From assembly GCF_026341775.1 (NCBI RefSeq), contig NZ_JAPEOB010000003.1:186001-250000 (forward strand): a stretch of 64,000 bases of DNA, read 5' to 3'. Source of the DNA: Streptomyces sp. NBC_00654. Its GTDB lineage: Bacteria; Actinomycetota; Actinomycetes; Streptomycetales; Streptomycetaceae. Made by a program: the position numbers and the translations under genes. This document shows positions 18,956-27,134 of this stretch, piece by piece. Under the pieces are notes generated by a model, which was not told where the DNA came from, searched no databases, and worked only from the letters and a program-made list of their open reading frames with translations. Numbering within the stretch: the stretch's first letter is position 1; each line of letters starts with the position of its first letter.

Positions 18956-18967
18956 CGGCATATGCCG
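18956..18967. promoter_or_regulatory. CGGCATATGCCG palindrome
   Basis: A perfect 12-bp palindrome between ehuA and the IclR gene, about 130 bp before the IclR start. It shares the GGCATATGCC core with the site at 7754. Candidate operator; the binding protein is unknown. Confidence 0.3.
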
Positions 18968-19096
18968 CACGGATGCGCCCCAGCTGACAGCGCCGGGGCG
19001 CGTCCGGGAACTCTTCGACAGCCGCCCGGCGGGCTCGTCCCGGCCGCTATCGTGAGGCGAATGCTTGCGGTCACAACCTGGCAGGGGGAAACCGTG

Positions 19097-19852
19097 GTGC
19101 TGAAGCCCGAGCCGACCGCGCCGTTCCACGCGGTGGTGCACGCCCTTCGCGTGCTCGAAACGGTCTCCAAACACGGCGACGGTGTGACCGATGCCCAGAT
19201 CTCCCGCGAGACGGGGCTGCCGCCCGGCCACCTCGCCTCGCTGCTCCTGACGCTGCGCCGCGAGGGGTACGTCGAGCAGATCACCGACGGCGCCTATGTC
19301 GTCGGCGCCGCACTGCTGCTGCTCGGCTCCGGGGCGGCCCGCCGCGAGGCACTGGAGACCAGGCTCCAGCAGACCCTGACGCAGCTGCGCGACTCGGTCG
19401 GCGCGGCGGTCTATCTGAGCAGATACGTCGACGGGGAGATCCGGGTCACGCAGGTGGCCGACGGCCCGCTGACGCCCGCCGTCAACGAATGGGTGGACTT
19501 CCGCTCCGCGGCGCACGCCAGCGCGGTCGGCAAGTGCCTGCTGGCCCAGCTCGACCAGAACGGCCGCCGCGACCACATCTCCCGGCACAGGACGGCCCGG
19601 CTCACCTCGCGGACGATCACCAACGAGAAGGTCCTCTTCTCCAAGCTGGACGCCCAGCCGGCGACGGTCCCCGTGCTGGACCTCCAGGAGTACGCGGTGG
19701 GCACGGTCTGTGCGGCGGTGCCGCTGACGGCCGGTTCCTCGGCGGGCTGTCTGGCGCTGTCCCTCCCGGTGGAGGACGTGCACCGGCTGCGGTCCGCGGC
19801 GGAGACGCTGAACCGGCGGGCCGCGCCGGTGCTGCTGTCGCTGGCGCTGTAG
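19097..19852 (+). CDS. IclR-family transcriptional regulator
   Basis: 251 residues. An N-terminal winged helix (VHALRVLETVSKHGDGVTDA, then ISRETGLPPGHLASLL) is followed by the IclR effector domain (AVYLSRYVDGEI, ASAVGKCLLA, LQEYAVGTVCAAVPL). GTG 19097 is preceded by GGGGGA at 7 nt and gives the usual family length; in-frame starts at 19061 and 18962 would add non-conserved residues. It is placed right after ehuA and probably senses the transported solute or its breakdown product and controls the ehu/eut genes; that is inference from position. Confidence 0.82.
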   Translation: MLKPEPTAPFHAVVHALRVLETVSKHGDGVTDAQISRETGLPPGHLASLLLTLRREGYVEQITDGAYVVGAALLLLGSGAARREALETRLQQTLTQLRDSVGAAVYLSRYVDGEIRVTQVADGPLTPAVNEWVDFRSAAHASAVGKCLLAQLDQNGRRDHISRHRTARLTSRTITNEKVLFSKLDAQPATVPVLDLQEYAVGTVCAAVPLTAGSSAGCLALSLPVEDVHRLRSAAETLNRRAAPVLLSLAL

Positions 19853-19877
19853 CCCCGGGCCGGGCGGGCCGGCCGAC

Positions 19878-19979
19878 GGCCGCGGGCCGGGCCGGCCGGT
19901 GGCCGCGGGCCGGGCCGGCCGGTGGCCGCGGGCCGGGCCGGCCGGTGGCCGCGGGCCGGGCCGGCCGGTGGCCGCGGGC
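19878..19979 (+). repeat. 23-bp tandem repeat, 4.4 copies
   Basis: Four exact copies of a 23-bp G+C-only (one T) unit begin at 19878, 19901, 19924 and 19947, plus 10 bases of a fifth. It lies between the IclR stop and tRNA-Lys 2. Strong secondary structure is expected (GGCCGCGGGCC and GGGCCGGCC palindromes). It may stop transcription running toward the tRNA or be a variable-number repeat. Confidence 0.9.
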
Positions 19980-20008
19980 GGGTGTCATCAGCACCCCCGG
20001 AGACCAGG

Positions 20009-20028
20009 TATTATTTTCGAGTCAGCAG
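20009..20028 (+). promoter_or_regulatory. tRNA-Lys 2 minus-10 element and leader
   Basis: TATTAT at 20009-20014, 20 nt before the tRNA, then the shared leader GTCAGCAG. The AT-rich 14 bp here stand out against the pure G+C repeat just upstream. Confidence 0.55.
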
Positions 20029-20102
20029 GCGCCGTTAGCTCAGTTGGTTAGAGCAGCTGACTCTTAATCAGCGGGTCCGGGGTTCGAGTCCCTGACGGCG
20101 CA
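20029..20102 (+). tRNA. tRNA-Lys (anticodon CTT), copy 2
   Basis: Base-for-base identical to the 8563 copy, including the 8-nt leader and the CACAGA after the discriminator. The anticodon loop CTCTTAA gives CTT. No encoded CCA. Confidence 0.97.
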
Positions 20103-20109
20103 CAGACAC

Positions 20110-20155
20110 CACCTTGGGTGCTCTCCGTATCACGGCGAGCACCCAAGGTGTTTTT
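20110..20155 (+). terminator. Terminator of tRNA-Lys 2, overlapping a CDS end
   Basis: A perfect 14-bp stem CACCTTGGGTGCTC (20110-20123) with 20137-20150, 13-nt loop, followed by TTTTT. Its right arm encodes the last residues of the convergent acyl-CoA synthetase, so one hairpin serves both strands. Confidence 0.9.
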
Positions 20156-21803
20156 CATGGTCCGGGCCGGTCCCGGGCGGCAAGCCCGCCGGGGTGTCCG
20201 CGGCCGTGTCCAGCAGGGTGTACGCGCCGCTGCGGGCGGCGTCCCACCACACCGGGTCCGCGCAGCTCAGCCCCTCGCGGCGTAACTCCACGCGGTGGAC
20301 CTTGTTCGTCGCCGTGACCGGCATCCGCCGGACGATCCGTAGGTACCGGGGCGCCATTTTCGTCCCCAGGTCCGGCTGGGCGCCCAGGAAGGCGGCGAAG
20401 GCGGCCGGGTCGAACGCGGCCCCGGGGCGCAGGGCCAGGGCCGCCATCACCTGGTCACCGGTCACCGGGTCCGGCACCGCGTAGACCGCCACCGCCGCCG
20501 CGTCGTCCCAGCGGGCCAGGATGTTCTCGATCATCGCGGCGGCGAGGTTCTCGCTGTCGACCCGGAGCCGGTCGTCGGTGCGGCCCGCGAAGTAGAGGAA
20601 GCCCTCGGTGTCCCGGTAGAAGAGGTCTCCGGTCCAGTACCAGCCGCCGCGCGCCCGCTCGGCGTCCGCCTCCGGGTTGCGCCAGTAGCCCTCGAAGGGG
20701 GTGGCGCCCCGGTTGACCAGCTCCCCGATGGCGGCGGAACCGTTCAGCAGCCGCCCGTGCCCGTCGAACACCGCGGCCTCCCGCTCCTCGCCGGTGGCGG
20801 GGTCGACGACGGCGAGATCGTCACCGGGCGTCGCCCGGCCGACCGCGCCCGCCGGGGTGCCGGGACCGCGCTGAATGGCCGCGCCGCCCTCGGAGGAGCC
20901 GTACCCCTCGACGAGCGGTACCCCGAACCGTTCCCGGAAGCGGGCGGCGTCCGCGGCTCCCGCCTCGGTGCCGAAGCCGAGCCGCAGCGAGTGGTCCCGG
21001 TCCTCGGGGCGCTCCGGGGTGGCCAGCAGATACTGAACGGCGCGGCCGACGTAGGTGAAGTAGGTGGCCCCGTACGCGCGCACGTCGTCGAGGAAGCCGG
21101 AGGCGGAGAAGCGGCGGCGCAGGGCGACCGCGGCGCCGCCCGCCAGCGCGGGCGCCCAGTCGGCCAGCACCGCGTTGCCGTGGAACATCGGCATGCAGAT
21201 GTAGTGCACGTCATCGGGCCGCACGTCGAAGTGGGCCGCCAGCGACCGCCCGGCCCCGGCCAGCCGCCCCTGGGTGCAGATCGCGGCCTTGGGCGCCCCG
21301 GTCGACCCGGAGGTGAAGTACAGGAGCATCCGGCTGCCGGAGTGCACGGACGCGAGGACGGCCTCGCCCGGACGCGCCCCGGCGTAGGGCGCGAGCAGCT
21401 CCGCGTAGGCGTCGGTGTCGGTGACCAGCACCCGTACGCCCGGCAGTACGAGACCGTCGAGCAGCGGCAGGTGCGCGGTCTCGGTGATCAGTACGCGGGC
21501 GTCGGTGTGCAGTATGTCGCGGGCCAGTTCGGGCCCGCGCCGGGTGGGGTTGATCCCGGCGACGGCGGCCCCGGCCAGGGCCGCCGCGCTCAACCACAGG
21601 GGGAATTCAGGAGTGTTGTCGAGCAGCACCCCGAGATGCGGTTCGCTGCCCGCCGGCAGCAGATCCACCAGGAGTGCGGCCCGCGCGGCGGCGCCGGAGG
21701 CGACCTGGTGATGACTGAGCACGGCGGCTTCGTGCTTCAGCCCTGGCCGGTGGTCGCCCCATTGGCGCTGTACGAGCTCCGCGACGGTGCCGGTACTCCT
21801 CAT
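20130..21803 (-). CDS. AMP-binding acyl-CoA synthetase (FadD-like)
   Basis: 557 residues, adenylate-forming superfamily. The ATP/AMP loop is YFTSGSTGAPKAA; further motifs are PMFHGNAVL, EGYGSSEGG, WYWTGDLFYRD, FAGRTDDRLRVDSENLAA and the terminal lysine motif region TATNKVHRVELRREG. It activates a carboxylic or fatty acid to the acyl-AMP and then the CoA thioester. The layout is like mycobacterial FadD17-type proteins. The ATG start at 21803 opens at the conserved N-terminus. It ends inside the tRNA-Lys 2 terminator hairpin. The substrate chain length is not predictable. Confidence 0.82.
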   Translation of the reverse strand: MRSTGTVAELVQRQWGDHRPGLKHEAAVLSHHQVASGAAARAALLVDLLPAGSEPHLGVLLDNTPEFPLWLSAAALAGAAVAGINPTRRGPELARDILHTDARVLITETAHLPLLDGLVLPGVRVLVTDTDAYAELLAPYAGARPGEAVLASVHSGSRMLLYFTSGSTGAPKAAICTQGRLAGAGRSLAAHFDVRPDDVHYICMPMFHGNAVLADWAPALAGGAAVALRRRFSASGFLDDVRAYGATYFTYVGRAVQYLLATPERPEDRDHSLRLGFGTEAGAADAARFRERFGVPLVEGYGSSEGGAAIQRGPGTPAGAVGRATPGDDLAVVDPATGEEREAAVFDGHGRLLNGSAAIGELVNRGATPFEGYWRNPEADAERARGGWYWTGDLFYRDTEGFLYFAGRTDDRLRVDSENLAAAMIENILARWDDAAAVAVYAVPDPVTGDQVMAALALRPGAAFDPAAFAAFLGAQPDLGTKMAPRYLRIVRRMPVTATNKVHRVELRREGLSCADPVWWDAARSGAYTLLDTAADTPAGLPPGTGPDHEKHLGCSP

Positions 21804-21829
21804 GACCCCGCACAGTAACTGACAATCCG

Positions 21830-22420
21830 TCAGAACTTAACGTCAGAGCAGGCGTAGAACGCGTTCGGGGTGTCCGCGACGTTCCAGACGGCCAGGATGA
21901 TGTGCTTGCCGGTCTTCTGGGTGGGGATCGTGCCCTGGTGGGTCAGCGTCGCCGGAGGCTGCTGGTTCCCGTACGGCACGGTCATGAACGGCTGTGATTC
22001 CAGGGCGGCCCGGGTGAGGGGCTTCGTCGAGTCCCAGCCGTCCTTGGTGATGTAGTACCGGAAGTCGCTCGTCGAGTGACGGGCGGTGAACTGCCAGCGG
22101 AAGTTGTAACCCTGTCCGCCGGTGACCTGGGTGGCGGGCCAGTTGCCGCCGCGCGGGTCGTCCAGCTGGGCGAATCCACCGTTGCCGCCGGCGCAGATCT
22201 TGCCGTCGGCCGGACCCGCGGCCGGGAAGCCCTTGGGCCCCTCGACGCTCTGCGGCTCCCACTGGATGCTGCCGCAGCCGGTCACCGTGCCGTTGGCACA
22301 GAGCTTCTGACGGCTGATGGGGGAATCCGTGTAGCCATGGCTGCTGGCGCTGCTCGTGGCGAGCACCGAAGCACCCGCGATCGCCAGGCCGACCACGGCC
22401 GCGCTTGCCCTTTTCCGCAT
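21830..22420 (-). CDS. AA10 lytic polysaccharide monooxygenase (chitin-binding)
   Basis: 196 residues. A Sec signal peptide ends at ATSSASS, so the mature protein begins with His28 (HGYTDSP), the N-terminal half of the copper 'histidine brace'; His115 (FTARHSTSDF) is the second ligand. Length and cysteine spacing match single-domain AA10 (CBM33) enzymes that cleave crystalline chitin oxidatively outside the cell. The promoter 80-120 bp upstream carries the direct repeats of chitinase genes, consistent with chitin-regulated expression. Confidence 0.93.
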   Translation of the reverse strand: MRKRASAAVVGLAIAGASVLATSSASSHGYTDSPISRQKLCANGTVTGCGSIQWEPQSVEGPKGFPAAGPADGKICAGGNGGFAQLDDPRGGNWPATQVTGGQGYNFRWQFTARHSTSDFRYYITKDGWDSTKPLTRAALESQPFMTVPYGNQQPPATLTHQGTIPTQKTGKHIILAVWNVADTPNAFYACSDVKF

Positions 22421-22487
22421 TGCTGTCGCTCCTCAAGAACGTGGGGGATGTTCCATGAGCACTGCTCGACCGGTGCGCGCGTGTCGT

Positions 22488-22540
22488 GCGGTCTAGACCA
22501 AGGCCTAGATTATTGACGCGACGTGAACATGTCCAGACCA
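22488..22540 (-). promoter_or_regulatory. Chitinase-type promoter with DasR-like repeats
   Basis: On the minus strand, -35 TGGACA (22535-22530) and -10 TAATCT (22512-22507) are 17 nt apart. The -35 lies in a repeat TGGTCTGGACATG (22540-22528); a second copy TGGTCTAGACCGC (22500-22488) lies just past the start point, 40 nt away. The GGTCTAGACC core is that of DasR operators (dre) and of the 12-bp direct repeats of Streptomyces chitinase promoters. Directed at the AA10 gene. Confidence 0.75.
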
Positions 22541-22587
22541 ATGGGAGTCGGATTCCGAATCGCCGCTCCGGCGGCACCCCACCTTCC

Positions 22588-24285
22588 TCAGGACCCGTCC
22601 CCACCTCCGCGCCCCGTGTAGAAAGCCACCGTCAGATCCTTGACCAGCGCCTTCCGTTCATAGTCGTCGAGCTCCACGATGCCCCGCGAGGTCAGCCGGT
22701 TGACCGTGTCGTCGACCGCGTCCACGACCGAAGTCAGCACACTGTCGCGGTGCTTGGCGTCGATCGCGGCGACCCGGCGGCGCTGCATCGCCGCCGCGAC
22801 ATCGGGGGCGTACTCGATCCCGGTCGGCTGCGCCGAGTACACCTCGACGCCCACGGGCTCGCAGTCCGCCTTGAGCATCAGGGTCAGCGCGTCCCCCACG
22901 GCCTCCGCGTCGCGCAGGGTCGGGGCGTCCTCGTGGAAGGCGTCGGCGGGCAGCTGCGAGAGCACCCGGGCCATGGCGGCCTCGACCTGCTCGCGCAGAT
23001 ACTCCTCGTGGTTCGCGACCCCGAGGGTGGCCCGCACGGTGTCCTTGATCCGCCAGACGACCAGGACGACCACGCGCAGCGCCGTACCGTCCGCGTCCAC
23101 GGCGGGCAGCGGCTCGCTGCGCCAGTGCCGCAGCCGTACGTCGACACGGCGGCGCAGCAGCAGCGGGGAGACCCAGAGCAGCCCGGTGCGCCGGACGCTC
23201 CCCCGGTAGTCGCCGAAGAGGGTCAGCACCCAGGCGTAGCCGACCCGTCCCCGACCGAGGCCGCCGAGCGCGAAGAGCACGACGGTCACCAGGAGGGCGA
23301 ACACGGCCCAGACGCCGATGCCGATGCCGTCGTAGGGACGGGAGCCGATGCCGAGCCGGGCGAGCGCGGCGGCGGGCAGCGCTCCCACCCACCACAGGGC
23401 GACGAGGCCCGCGCCGAGCCCGAGGGCACCGGTCAGCAGCGCGGCCCAGCCCGGCAGCACCGGACCGGGGCGCTCCGCGAGCCGGGGGTCCCCGACCGGG
23501 GAGGGCCGGGTGGACGCCGGCACCACCCGGGCCCGCGCGGGTGCCTGCCGCGGAGCCGGGTGGTGCGGCGGGGGCTGGGCACGGGACGAACGCGGTACGG
23601 GGGGCCGCCGCACCCCGGGCGCCCGGGGTGCGGGGCTCTGATTGCCGGGGGGCTGTTCCCCCGGCACCGTCGCGGGGAGCGCGGTGGCGCCGGCGTGCTC
23701 CCGCTCGTCACGGAAGAGCAGGTGGACGGGGATGGAGGCGGTGGTCTCGTTGGCGATGACGGAGTGCCGCCGGCCGGTCTCCCGGCGGGTCTCGGCCGCG
23801 GCCCCCTGCCCGGACCCGGCCGTGACGGGCAGGGCCACGGAGGTCGTCACGGCCTCCGGCGCCCCGTCGCCGAACGCGGACGGTCCGTCAGCGCCCCGCA
23901 CCGGTACGGAGACCGTGGCCGACGCGGCGCCGAGCGAGGAGGCGACGGCCTGCCCGGGGGCGAGGTCCAGGACGAGATCCACGCTCCCGTCCCCGGTCCC
24001 GGCCCTGTTGCCGTTGCCCGGCACGTCCCCGGTCCTGTCCCCCTTCCCGACGCCGTCCCCGGCCCCGGCCCCGATCCCGGCCCCGTCCCGGGACTTCCCG
24101 CCCGGGAACTCCACGGCCGTGGAATCCTCGGACCGGACGGACCCGGCCTCGGGACGGGCCCGTTCCGTCCGGTCCGGCTGCCCGGAGTGTCGCTTCTCTT
24201 CCGCGTTCACCGGTTCGCGTTCCTTTCCGTCCTCCGGGGGTCCGGAGCTGTCCGCCGCCGTGGGTCGCATTCCCGCCTCCGTCAT
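22588..24285 (-). CDS. SPFH/Band 7-domain membrane protein
   Basis: 565 residues. The first about 250 are disordered, rich in Gly, Asp, Glu and Pro with repeats such as GAGIGAGAGDGVG. Two membrane segments follow (LLTGALGLGAGLVALWWVG and VWAVFALLVTVVLFALGG). The SPFH domain covers the C-terminal 250 residues (RRRVDVRLRHWRSEPLPAVD, VLVVWRIKD, EAAMARVLSQLPADAF, GVEVYSAQP). Such proteins form large membrane rings that scaffold lipid microdomains or proteases. Start ATG at 24285; an in-frame Met five codons later is also possible. It is downstream of the wall hydrolase gene with a 10-bp gap, so they are likely co-transcribed. Confidence 0.8.
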   Translation of the reverse strand: MTEAGMRPTAADSSGPPEDGKEREPVNAEEKRHSGQPDRTERARPEAGSVRSEDSTAVEFPGGKSRDGAGIGAGAGDGVGKGDRTGDVPGNGNRAGTGDGSVDLVLDLAPGQAVASSLGAASATVSVPVRGADGPSAFGDGAPEAVTTSVALPVTAGSGQGAAAETRRETGRRHSVIANETTASIPVHLLFRDEREHAGATALPATVPGEQPPGNQSPAPRAPGVRRPPVPRSSRAQPPPHHPAPRQAPARARVVPASTRPSPVGDPRLAERPGPVLPGWAALLTGALGLGAGLVALWWVGALPAAALARLGIGSRPYDGIGIGVWAVFALLVTVVLFALGGLGRGRVGYAWVLTLFGDYRGSVRRTGLLWVSPLLLRRRVDVRLRHWRSEPLPAVDADGTALRVVVLVVWRIKDTVRATLGVANHEEYLREQVEAAMARVLSQLPADAFHEDAPTLRDAEAVGDALTLMLKADCEPVGVEVYSAQPTGIEYAPDVAAAMQRRRVAAIDAKHRDSVLTSVVDAVDDTVNRLTSRGIVELDDYERKALVKDLTVAFYTGRGGGDGS

Positions 24286-24295
24286 GTCCGTTCCG

Positions 24296-25588
24296 TCACG
24301 CGAAGAGCCGGCGCCAGGTCTCCGGGCCGGGGTATCCGTTCGCCGCGGTGCCGCGCCAGCCCTGGGCCCGCTGGAACGCCTCGATGTTGCGGCGGTCCGC
24401 CTCGCCCCACCGCGGCCCCGGGCCCGACACGTACTGCTTTCCGTAGCCCTTCTTCACCAACTGTTTACCGAGCCGCTCGACATGGCTGTTGGACTGACCC
24501 GGCTTGAAATAGCCTCGCCCGGGGAACGCGACGGCCGTATTCGCGCTGCCGCCCGCGCCGGAGGCGGGGATGCCGCGCCCGGTGCCGTTCACCAGGAGGC
24601 GCCAGGTGTGCGGGCCGGGGCGGCCGTCCGCCTCCTTGCCCTTCCAGCCCTGCGCCTTCTGGAACGCCTGGGTCGCGCGCCTGTCCGCGTCGCCCCAGCG
24701 GGGCCCCGGGCCCACCGTGTAGAAACGTTTCCCGCCCCGCTCGACCAGCATCTTCCCGAGCTGGGTGACGTACTTGTTGTCGGCGCCGGGGCCGAACTTC
24801 CCGGCGCCGGGGAATCCCGTGGACGATCCGCTGCCGCCCGACCCGCCGGCCAGGCCCTTGTAGCGGTACGCCACGTAGCGGTCGGAGTTGTTCCAGTACG
24901 CCATGGGGGTCGCCTGCTTGCGCGTCTTCGGGCGTGCCTGCTCGTAGGCGATGTACTGCTTGTGCGTGTGGTCGGTCCAGCCGCCGAAGATCGTGACGTG
25001 GGAGCCCCTGGACGGGTCGGCCGGGTTGTGGAAGAGCAGCATGTCGCCGGGCTGGAGCTCCGAGCGGGAGATCCGTGTCCCGTACGCGGCGAGGCTCCCG
25101 GTCCATTCGTTGCCGCCGAGGTTCCAGGCCATCGACACGAAGCCGGAGCAGTCCTGGCGGTACCCGTCCGACCAGTACTTCTCCATGCTGTACGGGACCT
25201 TCGCGGACACCCACTTCTTGGCCCGGTCGATGATGTCGGCCCGGGTGGTCCTGCGCAGGCCCGAGGTGGAGGACGGTGGGCCGGACGCCCCGGCACCCAT
25301 CAGCGGTCCCGTCTCGCCCTGCGGGGTGGCCGGTTCGGGATCGGCGTTCTCGTCCGTCCGTGCGGATCCGGCGGCGTGGCCGGCCGCGACCGCCGCCTCG
25401 ACGGCTCCACTGGACAGGCACACCCCGGCGGCGGTGACCAGGACCAGCGCACGGCGTGCGCCGTGCGCCGCCGGGTGGCCACCGTGTCGTACCGGCAGGG
25501 CCCTGGCGGCGGTGCGCCGCTGCACGGCACACCCCGCACAGATGCAGTCGATGGTGGGTTCGTACTCCTCGAAGACCGGCACAGTCAT
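24296..25588 (-). CDS. NlpC/P60-like amidase with two peptidoglycan-binding repeats
   Basis: 430 residues. A short cytoplasmic start contains a Cys cluster (DCICAGC, residues 14-20). A membrane/signal segment lies at about 46-60. The catalytic domain has the NlpC/P60-type nucleophile in DCSGFV (Cys147) and a His at about 197 (SHVTIFGGW). Two copies of a peptidoglycan-binding repeat of about 60 residues end in GPHTWRLL and GPETWRRLF. It probably trims stem peptides in the wall. ATG 25588 follows GAGGGGAATCGC; a longer frame to 25738 lacks support. It is expressed away from tRNA-Lys 3. Confidence 0.78.
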   Translation of the reverse strand: MTVPVFEEYEPTIDCICAGCAVQRRTAARALPVRHGGHPAAHGARRALVLVTAAGVCLSSGAVEAAVAAGHAAGSARTDENADPEPATPQGETGPLMGAGASGPPSSTSGLRRTTRADIIDRAKKWVSAKVPYSMEKYWSDGYRQDCSGFVSMAWNLGGNEWTGSLAAYGTRISRSELQPGDMLLFHNPADPSRGSHVTIFGGWTDHTHKQYIAYEQARPKTRKQATPMAYWNNSDRYVAYRYKGLAGGSGGSGSSTGFPGAGKFGPGADNKYVTQLGKMLVERGGKRFYTVGPGPRWGDADRRATQAFQKAQGWKGKEADGRPGPHTWRLLVNGTGRGIPASGAGGSANTAVAFPGRGYFKPGQSNSHVERLGKQLVKKGYGKQYVSGPGPRWGEADRRNIEAFQRAQGWRGTAANGYPGPETWRRLFA

Positions 25589-25752
25589 GCGATTCCCCTC
25601 CGCACTCGTCAAGATCTTTGGGCGCATCTGCAACGGGCGCCAGTGTCTCAACCCTCCTGACATATCGCATTTTGACGGACCAATGAGAAAAAACGACCAT
25701 CTGACGGGGCGTGGCGGCTGGGAATTGGTTCTGAGCACGCCCGGAGGTCGGG

Positions 25753-25773
25753 TAGAGTTCTCCAGGTCAGCAG
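25753..25773 (+). promoter_or_regulatory. tRNA-Lys 3 minus-10 element and leader
   Basis: TAGAGT at 25753-25758, 21 nt before the tRNA, with a possible CTGAGC -35 at 25731-25736 (spacer 16). The leader GTCAGCAG is the same as in the other two copies. Confidence 0.5.
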
Positions 25774-25847
25774 GCGCCGTTAGCTCAGTTGGTTAGAGCA
25801 GCTGACTCTTAATCAGCGGGTCCGGGGTTCGAGTCCCTGACGGCGCA
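25774..25847 (+). tRNA. tRNA-Lys (anticodon CTT), copy 3
   Basis: Identical over all 74 nt to the copies at 8563 and 20029. Anticodon CTT, discriminator A at 25847, no encoded CCA. Confidence 0.97.
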
Positions 25848-25856
25848 CGCACAGTC

Positions 25857-25889
25857 AAGACCCCCTCACTCAACGTGAGGGGGTCTTGT
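25857..25889 (+). terminator. Terminator of tRNA-Lys 3
   Basis: The inverted repeat AAGACCCCCTCAC / GTGAGGGGGTCTT with a 5-nt loop lies 10 nt after the tRNA. The U-tract is poor. Confidence 0.8.
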
Positions 25890-26316
25890 CCGTTTGCCAC
25901 CGCCCCCGACCGCCCCTCGCGGAGCGTGTCGCATCCGAGGTTCACGCACAGCCCACTCACAGGATCCGCACCATCACCAGGAAGTAACCGCACGGTCACA
26001 GAATGCCCATGGATGCGCCCGCACAGTCCTTCCAAGAAGGCTGTCTCTCCGGCCAGTTGGGGCAGCGGGCAGAAGCTGACGGCGGGTCCGAAGAGCGTCC
26101 GGTGCGGCGGCCAGGGGATGTTCACGACGCGGCACGCCTCGTCGGTCACCTCGGCGAAGCCGATGCGGCCCGGCGCGTCACCCATGTCACGGACACCGAT
26201 CAGTGCTCGGTGGCACGGGATCCGGAGAAGCCGGCGGACGGGATCACGGCGGGTTCGCACCAGCTCCCGGCGGGGTCACCGTCCGGGTAACAGCGGTATC
26301 GGAGCACCGGGCCCAT
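25890..26316 (-). pseudogene. Possible degraded small gene(s), unidentified
   Basis: 497 bp without a normal gene lie between tRNA-Lys 3 and the sortase F gene. On the minus strand a 38-codon ORF opens at ATG 26316 (MGPVLRYRCYPDGDPAGSW...) and stops at 26200. A second frame then continues with protein-like sequence from an ATG near 26180 (MGDAPGRIGFAEVTDEACRV) but runs without a sensible stop into the tRNA antisense. The two pieces in shifted frames may be one broken gene or two tiny genes. Codon bias is weaker than in neighbours. I do not recognise the family. Confidence 0.3.
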
Positions 26317-26386
26317 GAGACCACGCGGCGCTGCCCGACGGGCCGCTTCGGCTCGTCGGGCAGCGTGGGGACCGAGGTGACGCGGC

Positions 26387-27133
26387 TCAGGCGCGGCTCC
26401 CGGCTTCGGCCTTCTTCTCCGCCTGCTTCCCGGACTGCGCCCCTGCCTGCGCCCCGGTCTGCTTCCCGGCCTTCTTCTCGCCGGTCAGATATGCCGAGAC
26501 CACCACGTTCGCGGTGTACGAGCGGGTGCTGTGGTCGTACCTGCCGCCGCAGGTGATCAGCCGGAGCTCCGCCCGGCCGTCCTCGCGCGGCCCGTACGCC
26601 TTCCGGGCGTCGAAGCGTTCCCGGGTGAAGACCTGCACGTCGTCGATGGTGAACTCGGCGATCCTGCCGTCGGCCCTGGTCACCTGGACCTTCTCCCCCG
26701 GGCGGGCGGCGCTGAGGCCGTAGAAGACGGCCGGTTTGGTCTCGGTGTCCACATGGCCGACGAAGAGGGCCGCGCCCTCGGTGCCGGGCTCGGTGCCGCT
26801 GCCGTACCAGCCGACGGTCTGCGGTGTCGCGTACGGGGGCGGGTCGATCGCCCCCGCCCGGTCCAGGCCGCGCGGGACGACGGGGGCATCGATCCCCACG
26901 GAGGGGATCTCGACGCTCTGCGGCGGCGCCCCGTCGAGCGGGTCGTGCGCCGGGGGCAGCGGGACGCCCAGGGGGCGTCCGACCGCGGCGACGTCGCCGG
27001 TGGTGGGGGCGGAGCTGCCGCCGGGGCCGTCGCCGGCCTCGCGGCCCCAGATCCAGAGGCCGAGCAGCAGGACCGCCCAGGCCACTCCGGTGAGCAACCG
27101 CCCGGTGCCTGCCGGGCGGTCCGTGGCGGACAC
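26387..27133 (-). CDS. Class F sortase
   Basis: 248 residues. One N-terminal membrane anchor (LTGVAWAVLLLGLWIWG) is followed by a sortase beta-barrel with His127 (FVGHVDT), Cys195 (RLITCGG) and Arg204 (HSTRSY), the catalytic triad. The domain is of the actinobacterial class F type, which cleaves a sorting signal and transfers protein to the wall. The last 30 residues are an unusual Lys/Gln/Ala-rich tail (GKQTGAQAGAQSGKQ). GTG 27133 follows the stop of the upstream gene by one base, so the two are coupled; a frame to 27178 exists but lies within that gene. Confidence 0.85.
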   Translation of the reverse strand: MSATDRPAGTGRLLTGVAWAVLLLGLWIWGREAGDGPGGSSAPTTGDVAAVGRPLGVPLPPAHDPLDGAPPQSVEIPSVGIDAPVVPRGLDRAGAIDPPPYATPQTVGWYGSGTEPGTEGAALFVGHVDTETKPAVFYGLSAARPGEKVQVTRADGRIAEFTIDDVQVFTRERFDARKAYGPREDGRAELRLITCGGRYDHSTRSYTANVVVSAYLTGEKKAGKQTGAQAGAQSGKQAEKKAEAGSRA

Positions 27134-27134
27134 G

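Noticed and set aside
19878..19979. CRISPR-like array
   Set aside because: The 23-bp units are directly abutting with no spacers, and no cas genes other than a Cas4-like nuclease 16 kb away, in a helicase operon, are present.
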